Shown here in pieces: positions 1-4,856 of a stretch of 6,558 bases of DNA. The notes under the pieces were generated by a model. It was not told the DNA's origin, ran no database searches, and saw nothing but the letters and a program-made list of their open reading frames with translations. Both the position numbers and the translations under genes were made by a program. Source of the DNA: an uncultured Lachnospiraceae bacterium (GTDB taxonomy: Bacteria; Bacillota; Clostridia; Lachnospirales; Lachnospiraceae); assembly GCA_946627575.1 (NCBI GenBank), contig CAMOVS010000075.1, forward strand, positions 1 to 6,558, given 5' to 3'. The number at the start of each line of letters is the position of its first letter. Within the stretch, counting starts at the first letter, position 1.

Positions 1-75
1 AGTGGGGAATAAAGGAAGCAGCAGCGATCATCTCATGATCCGGATGCTTCAGGAAACTGCATTGTCTAATATCGG

Positions 76-130
76 AAGCTGCTGGCTCAAAGATTTTTAG
101 CCGTGCCAGCAGTTTTTGATTTTCTTTTCC
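76..130 (+). terminator. Probable intrinsic terminator, plus-strand direction
   Basis: A perfect 8-bp inverted repeat (CTGCTGGC at 79-86, GCCAGCAG at 105-112) is followed on the plus strand by TTTTTGATTTTCTTTT. The stem can extend to 76-115 through one G-U and two A-U pairs. On the minus strand the hairpin is not followed by a T-run, so it should stop transcription arriving from a gene to the left of the window. The 18-base loop holds the stop codon of the convergent minus-strand gene, so the terminator overlaps the last codons of that gene. The large loop lowers certainty. Confidence 0.5.
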
Positions 131-1427
131 ATGGTCTCCAGACCGGTTCGTACACAGCCCGGACCTTGTTAAGGAGAGCGATGGCTTCATTTTCCGATAC
201 GTATTGATCTGTCCCGGTCATATTGACCGGGATTATTGTTTTGCCTTCTTTTTCTTCCAGGAGACCTACCAGTGCTTTCTGACTGTTTTCTATGCTTGCC
301 TGTTCATGAAAAAAATAAAGTCCGCTGTAGCCTTCCATCATGTGCTGGGGCCTTCTTACGATCCTGAAACGGCCTCCGGCCAGGAGGGATTTCAGTTTCC
401 TTTCAAGCATCTCGATGGTTTCGTTCGTGTCGATGATTCGAATAAAGCAGACCTGGTCTTCGTCGGTGAATTCTCCCATCACATAGTTGCGGTAGGGTGA
501 GTATTTCATAAGCTCATATTCCCGCTTTTCGGCCTCGTTAATCTTGCCGCCGCGGTAGATCATGAGGGAGCTTTCCCGGATGGTACAAGCGGCATAGCCC
601 AGACCCATTTCTTTGAAAAGTTCTCTGAGAAAGCGGGCATCGGTCTTGTCCAGGGCGATGACATTCATGTATTGGCGATTTGCTATGTCATAGAGGGCAG
701 CCCCATCCATGACGATAACAGGAACCGTGACATTCAGAAGACCCATCTGGGAGATCATAAAGGCAGGGGCCCACTTACTGCTGATACAGATTTTAGCGCC
801 GTCTTCAAAAAGGCGGTTGAGAATAACCAGAACATTGGTAGAGACTTTGGAATAGCGGTCGGGAACAAGGTCCTGGAGGCGAATGAAGAAGAGATAGTCT
901 TTATGCTTGCGTCTCGGCAGGCTGAGGGAATTCACAATTCCCGCTACGATAATTCCAACTATCGTATCGACAATACGATATAAGGTGTTCTCAAAAGGCG
1001 CATCGAAATCCGGATAGACGGCAACGATGCAGATAAAAACAATAGCGGCCAGGGAAGCGGCTTCCATTTTCCCTGTCAGGACCGTCGAATAAAGACTGAT
1101 GATGACACCCAGGCTCATGGCCAGATAGACCAGGAAGATGGGGGGATGGATATGATTCCTGGCCAGCCTGTCCAGAACCAGCAGGAAAAGAACGGCCCAT
1201 CCGGCACCGATCAGGGTGCCGATAATCCGGTTCACCGAAGTCCTTATACTGTCAGACCGGTAAGGCTGGATACATATGATGGCAGCTACCGTAGACTGGG
1301 TGATGAGACCATGGAAACCCATGATCCAGTAGAAGAGAAGGCAGATAAAGACGGCGATGCCGGTTTTGATGATCCGCTGGCCCAGATGGGGCAGCTTGTT
1401 GTATTGATAAAAATGAATGTGATTCAT
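87..1427 (-). CDS. FUSC/aromatic acid exporter family membrane protein fused to a degenerate Cof-type HAD domain
   Basis: This 446-residue protein has two parts. Residues 1-170 hold about five or six hydrophobic segments (near 18-36, 42-55, 67-86, 96-113, 122-138 and 151-169). They end in the RIVDTIVGIIVAGIVNSL stretch typical of FUSC/ArAE (DUF939-like) proteins, which are proposed to export aromatic or other organic acids. Residues 178-430 follow the layout of Cof/haloacid-dehalogenase phosphatases: a first beta strand, then ISSKW (215-219) where the TGR motif is expected, then PVIVMDGAALYD (236-247), which matches the family's PVIxxNGAxxYD. The nucleophile motif DxDGT appears as RLQDL (183-187) and the GDxxND motif is not kept, so phosphatase activity is unlikely. 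A sensory or structural role is inferred. The ATG at 1427 is chosen because GGAGAAAG lies upstream. The gene is divergent from the AEC permease. The family call for the N-terminal half is firm; the HAD relation is my reading of motifs. Confidence 0.85.
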   Translation of the reverse strand: MNHIHFYQYNKLPHLGQRIIKTGIAVFICLLFYWIMGFHGLITQSTVAAIICIQPYRSDSIRTSVNRIIGTLIGAGWAVLFLLVLDRLARNHIHPPIFLVYLAMSLGVIISLYSTVLTGKMEAASLAAIVFICIVAVYPDFDAPFENTLYRIVDTIVGIIVAGIVNSLSLPRRKHKDYLFFIRLQDLVPDRYSKVSTNVLVILNRLFEDGAKICISSKWAPAFMISQMGLLNVTVPVIVMDGAALYDIANRQYMNVIALDKTDARFLRELFKEMGLGYAACTIRESSLMIYRGGKINEAEKREYELMKYSPYRNYVMGEFTDEDQVCFIRIIDTNETIEMLERKLKSLLAGGRFRIVRRPQHMMEGYSGLYFFHEQASIENSQKALVGLLEEKEGKTIIPVNMTGTDQYVSENEAIALLNKVRAVYEPVWRPWKRKSKTAGTAKNL

Positions 1428-1577
1428 CGTTTTTTTCTTTCTCCATGAAACTGGACAAAAATCAGATCCTGGAATACTATGATATCCGGAACGATCTCAC
1501 AGCGAAGTTATCCGTGACCGTTTTGGAATGTTACATTCCCTGTAAGGGTTTTCGATGATCATAGGAAAGGTGGAACC
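1428..1577. promoter_or_regulatory. Divergent intergenic regulatory region between the FUSC protein and AEC permease genes
   Basis: These 150 bases must hold the promoters of both flanking genes. Toward the permease, TGGACA (1452-1457) and TACTAT (1475-1480) are 17 bases apart, a reasonable sigma-A type pair; an overlapping TATGAT lies at 1478-1483. No equally good pair was found toward the minus-strand gene. The permease start is preceded by an AGGAAAGGTGG ribosome binding site. The region also holds a perfect odd palindrome, listed separately, and an 8-base ATGATCAT palindrome at 1555-1562. Confidence 0.5.
1525..1539. promoter_or_regulatory. Perfect 15-base palindrome, candidate operator
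   Basis: GGAATGT and ACATTCC are exact inverted arms around a single central T. The site lies about 45 bases downstream of the putative -10 box of the AEC permease gene and 38 bases before its start codon. A dimeric repressor bound here could block elongation or initiation. The regulator is not encoded in the window and I do not recognise the motif. Confidence 0.4.
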
Positions 1578-2531
1578 ATGGATAGTTTTATTGTTGCCAT
1601 TACCACAGTCACTCCCTTTTTTGTATATATGTTCTATGGCTTGATCATGCGCCGGACCGGGGTAACGGATGAGCCTTTCCTTAACAGGCTGAATAAGGTT
1701 GTCTTCCGCTGCTTTTATCCATTTTTGTCCTTTTATAACATCTATAGTATTGATCCGGGTCTGAAGTTTCGCTTTTCTTTTGTTTTTTTCTGTGCGGGCC
1801 TGGTCCTGCTGCTTATCGCTGTTTTAATAGTAACGGTTCCCCGCCTGATTCCGGACAGGAAACAGGCCGGTTCTTATATTCAGGCAGTGTACAGGAGCAA
1901 TTGCGTCCTCTATGCCCTGCCCCTGACCCAGAGTGTGTACGGCCAGAAGGGCGCTTCTCTGTCAGCCATGATGGTAGCTCTGGTCGTGCCTGTTTACAAT
2001 GTGGCTGCAGTACTGATCCTGGAGTATTTCGGAGGAAAGGAGGGAAGTTCACCCGGAACCCTCTTTAAAAATGTGATAACGAACCCTATTATTGTAGGGG
2101 CCATTGCGGGAATTCTCTGCTACAGCACAGGGATACACTTCCCCCTGGCCCTCGATAAACCCTTCAATGCCTTTAACCAGATGACCACGCCTCTTGCCAT
2201 GTTTGTACTGGGCGGCAGTCTGCATTTTTCAAAAACAGGGTCTTATAAGAAGCTGCTGGCTTCCGGCCTGACCCTGAGACTGATTATTATTCCGGCCATG
2301 GCCTTGCTGGCCTCGCTGGCAGCGGGCTTTTCACCGGAAGAGCGTTTTGCCATCTTTGCCTGTTTCGCGACCCCGTCCGCAGCGGCTTCTTATGCCATGG
2401 CTTCCGGGATGGGCTGTGACGGGGAACTGGCCGGTCAGTTCGTGGTGTGGGGGACAGCCCTTTCCATACTTACCCTCTTTCTTTGGATATTCTTTATGGG
2501 GCAGGCAGGAATTCTGCAGCCCGGCTCATGA
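1578..2531 (+). CDS. AEC (auxin efflux carrier) family transporter
   Basis: This 317-residue integral membrane protein of the AEC family is the usual length for bacterial members. These are secondary transporters, often for malonate, malate or other organic acids. About ten hydrophobic segments can be traced (for example 8-24, 66-89, 127-150, 167-183, 203-214, 229-250, 257-276 and 288-308). Family signatures include YRSNCVLYALPL (105-116), the TNPIIVGAIAGIL stretch (168-180) and TPLAMFVLGGSL (204-215) with its helix-breaking glycines. Near the C terminus is ATPSAAASYAMA (264-275), followed by an acidic MGCDGELA segment. The ATG at 1578 follows a purine-rich AGGAAAGGTGG. The gene is divergent from the FUSC gene and ends 40 bases before the convergent unknown gene. 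No strong terminator is visible between them. The substrate cannot be read from sequence; an organic or sugar acid is only an inference. Confidence 0.9.
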   Translation: MDSFIVAITTVTPFFVYMFYGLIMRRTGVTDEPFLNRLNKVVFRCFYPFLSFYNIYSIDPGLKFRFSFVFFCAGLVLLLIAVLIVTVPRLIPDRKQAGSYIQAVYRSNCVLYALPLTQSVYGQKGASLSAMMVALVVPVYNVAAVLILEYFGGKEGSSPGTLFKNVITNPIIVGAIAGILCYSTGIHFPLALDKPFNAFNQMTTPLAMFVLGGSLHFSKTGSYKKLLASGLTLRLIIIPAMALLASLAAGFSPEERFAIFACFATPSAAASYAMASGMGCDGELAGQFVVWGTALSILTLFLWIFFMGQAGILQPGS

Positions 2532-2571
2532 ACAGGCAGGGCATAGCAGAATCCTATTGTATCGACCTGCT

Positions 2572-3156
2572 TTAGGAGTAGTATCGGTAGAAGGCTTCGG
2601 AGGCGGCTTCCCGGAAGGGAGCCATCTCTCTCGCCAGCCCCAGCTGCTCAGGGAGCTCGGTCGACTTGTGATAGATGTCGGCTTCCAGCTTTTCGATCAG
2701 TCGTCCCTTGGACATACGGCCGGTTCCCAGCAAAAGACCTGCATAGTTATTATCATCCCTGCAGACTTCGATATACAGACTCCAGAGATTGACAAACTCT
2801 TCTTTCCACAGCTCTGAGTATTCAGGCTTGTCCTGAAGCAGGTCCAGGCAGAAAGTATCCCGGATCTCCCGGATTCCTTTCTGAAAGGATTTTTTACCGA
2901 AGAAGGAGTCTTTAGATTCAGCGATTTTCTCCATGGTCATTATGATCTTCATGAAATAATCCGTACCCTGGATTCCCTTTCCCGGTGTGACATACCTTTT
3001 CTCAAACAGCCGGCTCCGGATCCGGTTCTCTTCAGAGTCTTCTTCTATCAGACGTCCTTTTAACATTTCTTCTCTTTTTTTTGCATCCGTTTCCCAATAA
3101 TAGTCATCAGGCCAGGCGAAGACCTGGTTTTTTCTTATTCCTCTCGATTCCAGCAT
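2572..3156 (-). CDS. Conserved-looking hypothetical protein, helical, unknown function
   Basis: This is a soluble protein of 194 residues with no signal peptide or membrane segment. It is rich in charged and aromatic residues and looks mainly alpha-helical. Visible segments are FAWPDDYYWETDAKKREEML near the N terminus, a central KKSFQKGIREIRDTFCLDLL helix, LWKEEFVNLWSLYIEVCRDD, and a C-terminal ASEAFYRYYS. I recall similar domains of unknown function in Lachnospiraceae (perhaps the DUF6553 group), but this is memory and unchecked. An in-frame ATG at 3201 would add 15 residues but has no ribosome binding site. The ATG at 3156 is preceded by AAGAGGA at a good distance, so I chose it. The gene stands alone on the minus strand, convergent with the AEC permease, and nothing links it to its neighbours' function. 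Confidence 0.75.
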   Translation of the reverse strand: MLESRGIRKNQVFAWPDDYYWETDAKKREEMLKGRLIEEDSEENRIRSRLFEKRYVTPGKGIQGTDYFMKIIMTMEKIAESKDSFFGKKSFQKGIREIRDTFCLDLLQDKPEYSELWKEEFVNLWSLYIEVCRDDNNYAGLLLGTGRMSKGRLIEKLEADIYHKSTELPEQLGLAREMAPFREAASEAFYRYYS

Positions 3157-3388
3157 TATGATTTCCTCTTTTATTTCTAATGGTTCGGATATGGATTGCA
3201 TCTAACGATGGTAAGCGTACGCTCGTTTTCGGTATTTCCATACCTGTACCCATCGCTGTGTTAAGACCACTATACACAAGAAGAAATAAGCATGCAAGCA
3301 GGAGATGAAAACAATAGAATCCGGAACCTGCCGGCAGAAATCCTGCCACCGCTGATAAACCTATTAGTATTTTTGCGTTTTTAGACAT
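3107..3388 (-). CDS. Doubtful small membrane protein ORF
   Basis: From the ATG at 3388 this frame encodes 93 residues. It starts MSKNAKILIGLSAVAGF and continues through a hydrophobic stretch of about 40 residues (one or two membrane spans) ending near LVYSGLNTAM, then turns basic and polar. The first half reads like a real membrane leader with mixed codons. The second half overlaps the start of the unknown gene by about 50 bases in another frame and looks non-coding. No convincing ribosome binding site precedes the ATG. A TATAAT hexamer on the minus strand (complement of 3422-3427) would give a leader of about 27 bases, which is mildly supportive. The same frame runs up to an ATG at 3448, but that extension is AT-rich noise. 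It may be a genuine small protein, a decayed gene remnant or chance. Confidence 0.25.
   Translation of the reverse strand: MSKNAKILIGLSAVAGFLPAGSGFYCFHLLLACLFLLVYSGLNTAMGTGMEIPKTSVRLPSLDAIHIRTIRNKRGNHNAGIERNKKKPGLRLA
3164..3170 (-). promoter_or_regulatory. Ribosome binding site that decides the start of the unknown minus-strand gene
   Basis: Read on the minus strand, AAGAGGA lies seven bases before the ATG at 3156. The alternative ATG at 3201 is preceded by ACCATCGTTAG, which has no purine-rich core. Confidence 0.6.
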
Positions 3389-3465
3389 ATTTTGCCGAGT
3401 GTTTATTGTTAATGTATAATAATTATAAAAAATATACAATAAAATCAAGTTTTTTTAGGGAGATA

Positions 3466-3481
3466 TTGTTAATATTGACAA
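3466..3481. promoter_or_regulatory. 16-base imperfect palindrome overlapping the -35 box, candidate operator
   Basis: TTGTTAATATTGACAA is symmetric at seven of its eight base pairs, the exception being the T/G pair at positions 5 and 12. It fully covers the TTGACA -35 hexamer (3475-3480), so a dimer bound here would compete with RNA polymerase. TTGT...ACAA half-sites are common for GntR-family regulators of sugar-acid operons, but assigning that family is inference. Confidence 0.45.
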
Positions 3482-3504
3482 ATCGGGGGGAGGTATTGTA
3501 TTAT
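3475..3504 (+). promoter_or_regulatory. Sigma-A type promoter of the DUF386-cyclase-reductase-aldolase operon
   Basis: A consensus -35 TTGACA (3475-3480) and a near-consensus -10 TATTAT (3499-3504) are separated by 18 bases. The spacer carries an unusual run of six G (3485-3490). Transcription would start near 3511, leaving a leader of about 150 bases before the first gene. A second TATAAA hexamer at 3603-3608 has no good -35 partner. Confidence 0.6.
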
Positions 3505-3592
3505 TTTAACATGATTCATATTGGTGAATTTTATTGGTGGTTTGCAGGATAAATCAGACTGGTAAATGAAGGATAATTGCATTTGAAAGAGG

Positions 3593-3602
3593 ACAATATT
3601 GT
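3593..3602. promoter_or_regulatory. Perfect 10-base palindrome in the operon leader
   Basis: ACAATATTGT is exactly self-complementary and lies directly before a TATAAA hexamer at 3603. It shares the AATATT core with the palindrome over the -35 box, which could make it a secondary operator. A 10-base AT-rich palindrome could also be chance. Confidence 0.25.
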
Positions 3603-3649
3603 TATAAAAGCGGAATACTAACTCTGACAAAAACATGCATAGACCATGT

Positions 3650-3660
3650 GGAGAGGAAGG
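3650..3660 (+). promoter_or_regulatory. Ribosome binding site that decides the start of the DUF386 gene
   Basis: GGAGAGGAAGG ends five bases before the GTG at 3666. The in-frame GTG at 3648 lies before this purine run and has no ribosome binding site of its own. Confidence 0.65.
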
Positions 3661-3665
3661 TGCCA

Positions 3666-4118
3666 GTGTTTTTTTCTAATGTAGCGGTTGCGGAGAAGTA
3701 CAACTATCTGGAAGACAGGTTCACCGTGGCTTACCGGTGGCTTGCAGAGACCAATATTAAGGATCTGCCTGAAGGTTTCTATCCCCTGATGGGTGATGAG
3801 GTTATCGCCGGGGTTCAGGAGTACAGTACTTCTCCCTGGGAAGAAAGAAGATTTGAGACCCACGATCAGTATTTTGACATCCAGTTTATGGTGACCGGAG
3901 ATGAGATGTTCGGTGTATGCAGGCGGGATGGGCTGATAGAGGTTGAAAGAGTCGAAGAGAATGATGTGGTTTTCTATGAGGATCCACCCATGTACGGACA
4001 GGTTCTGCTTCGGGAGGGCGATCTGATCGTGGTTGCCCCGGAGGACGCCCACAAGCCTCGCTGTGCGGCCGGAGAGCCTGGTCCTGTAAAGAAGGTTGTC
4101 GTAAAAGTAAAAATATAA
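3666..4118 (+). CDS. YhcH/YjgK/YiaL family protein (DUF386), likely sugar anomerase or mutarotase
   Basis: At 150 residues it matches the family length. YhcH/YjgK/YiaL proteins are cupin-like; the E. coli member NanQ opens or interconverts sialic acid anomers, and others sit in sugar-acid operons. Family signatures are RFETHDQYFDIQ (62-73), the usual RfExHxxYxDIq block with its His and Asp metal or substrate ligands, and the closing GDLIVVAPEDAHKP (118-131) with the second conserved His. The GTG at 3666 is chosen because GGAGAGGAAGG precedes it and the resulting N terminus (M-FFSNVAVAEKY) fits the family better than one starting at 3648. It is the first gene after the promoter at 3475-3504 and is followed after 38 bases by the cyclase gene. 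Its likely task is to present the sugar acid in the ring form the next enzyme needs. The exact substrate is unknown. Confidence 0.85.
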   Translation: MFFSNVAVAEKYNYLEDRFTVAYRWLAETNIKDLPEGFYPLMGDEVIAGVQEYSTSPWEERRFETHDQYFDIQFMVTGDEMFGVCRRDGLIEVERVEENDVVFYEDPPMYGQVLLREGDLIVVAPEDAHKPRCAAGEPGPVKKVVVKVKI

Positions 4119-4156
4119 AATACAAAAAGAAAAGCTTTTGAATAAGGAGGTAGAAG

Positions 4157-4846
4157 ATGAACGTAGTTTACGATATGGGGAATGGTCTCCGCCTGATTGA
4201 TCTTTCCAAGCTGGTTGACCCAGCGACAGAGACCAGAAGATGCAAGCTGCACAGATTTAATACCGGTGGTCCGATTCCGGATTTCCACACAAACTTTGAT
4301 ATCATGAGCCATCTGGGAACTCATGCCGAGTGCCCCTACCACCATGATGACAACTGGCCGGATGTAACCGGACTTCCCCTGACGACCTTTGTAGGACGCG
4401 GCGTCTATGTGGACTTCAAGGATACGGTCGCTCCCTATACCCACATTAGCAAAGCCGACCTGGACAGGGAAGCTTCCAAGGTCAGAGAAGGAGATATCGT
4501 TATCATTGATTCTTCCTATAAGCTTGAGCCCTTTACCAAGGCAACCAACACGGAAGTGGACAAGAGACTTCTTATCGGAGCGGAGTCTGCAGAGTGGTTC
4601 CGTGACCGCAAGGTTAAAGCGGTAGGATTTGGAGACGGAGTATCCATTGAGAACAGCAACGAGGATGTTAAACCTTTCCATGACATTCTCATGGCAGAGA
4701 ATATCGTCTTTATTGAGGTTCTTAAGAACCTTGAGTATCTGACAAAGGATGTTTTCTTCATGTCCTTCTCCCCCCTTCCTATCGTAGGTCTGGATTCCAG
4801 CCCGGTTCATGCTTATGCCATAGAAGGTATTAAGGAGTTCTCATAA
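4157..4846 (+). CDS. Cyclase family protein (PF04199, kynurenine formamidase-like metal hydrolase)
   Basis: This is a cytosolic protein of 229 residues. The family includes kynurenine formamidase (KynB), isatin hydrolase and many uncharacterised members, which hydrolyse amides or lactones with a bound metal. The hallmark HxGTHxDxPxH appears as HLGTHAECPYH (52-62), so His52, His56 and His62 are kept but the metal-binding Asp is Glu58. Other family landmarks are GRGVYVDF (80-87), EGDIVIIDSSY (111-121), AVGFGDGVSIE (155-165, replacing the usual vGiDtxSiD), HDILMAENIVFIEVLKNLEYL (175-195) and GLDSSPVHAYAI (211-222). AAGGAGG six bases before the ATG is the strongest ribosome binding site in the window. 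No kyn genes are nearby and the partners suggest sugar-acid metabolism, so lactone hydrolysis or a dehydration-like step is possible. The family call is firm; the reaction is open. Confidence 0.88.
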   Translation: MNVVYDMGNGLRLIDLSKLVDPATETRRCKLHRFNTGGPIPDFHTNFDIMSHLGTHAECPYHHDDNWPDVTGLPLTTFVGRGVYVDFKDTVAPYTHISKADLDREASKVREGDIVIIDSSYKLEPFTKATNTEVDKRLLIGAESAEWFRDRKVKAVGFGDGVSIENSNEDVKPFHDILMAENIVFIEVLKNLEYLTKDVFFMSFSPLPIVGLDSSPVHAYAIEGIKEFS

Positions 4847-4856
4847 AGGAAAGGAT

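Larger units (their letters stand above)
3389..3665. other. AT-rich intergenic region and long leader of the sugar-acid operon
   Basis: No convincing gene lies in these 277 bases. The first 90 bases are extremely AT-rich, with nested inverted repeats TTATTGT (3403-3409) / ACAATAA (3436-3442) and TGTATA (3413-3418) / TATACA (3433-3438). The plus-strand promoter follows, then about 150 bases of leader. The leader has a direct repeat ATTGGTG (3520-3526 and 3533-3539), a weak hairpin ATTCA/TGAAT (3514-3518 and 3525-3529), and the palindrome ACAATATTGT (3593-3602). No known riboswitch or T-box fold was recognised. Confidence 0.55.

Noticed and set aside
2532..2571. Possible bidirectional terminator between the convergent AEC and unknown genes
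   Set aside because: Only 5-bp pairings (GCAGG/CCTGC or AGCAG/CTGCT) with long loops can be formed and there is no proper T-run on either side.
2347..2817. Plus-strand open frame of 156 residues spanning the end of the AEC gene and the end of the convergent unknown gene
   Set aside because: It overlaps the AEC coding frame out of phase and is antisense to the unknown gene; there is no ribosome binding site or family signal.
3403..3442. Nested inverted repeats TTATTGT/ACAATAA and TGTATA/TATACA as a terminator or attachment site
   Set aside because: The arms are almost pure A+T, so a stable hairpin is unlikely, and short repeats are expected by chance in such AT-rich DNA.
3618..4052. Minus-strand open frame of 144 residues opposite the DUF386 gene
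   Set aside because: The plus strand encodes conserved DUF386 motifs here; the antisense frame has no recognisable features.
3974..4810. A 278-residue open frame on the minus strand opposite the cyclase gene
   Set aside because: It is antisense to a clearly recognised PF04199 gene with a strong ribosome binding site, has no domain pattern of its own, and its composition is that of a mirrored frame.
4157..4846. Annotation as kynB, kynurenine formamidase
   Set aside because: The HxGTHxD motif is altered to HxGTHxE, the GiDtxSiD block is changed, and no tryptophan catabolism genes are present.
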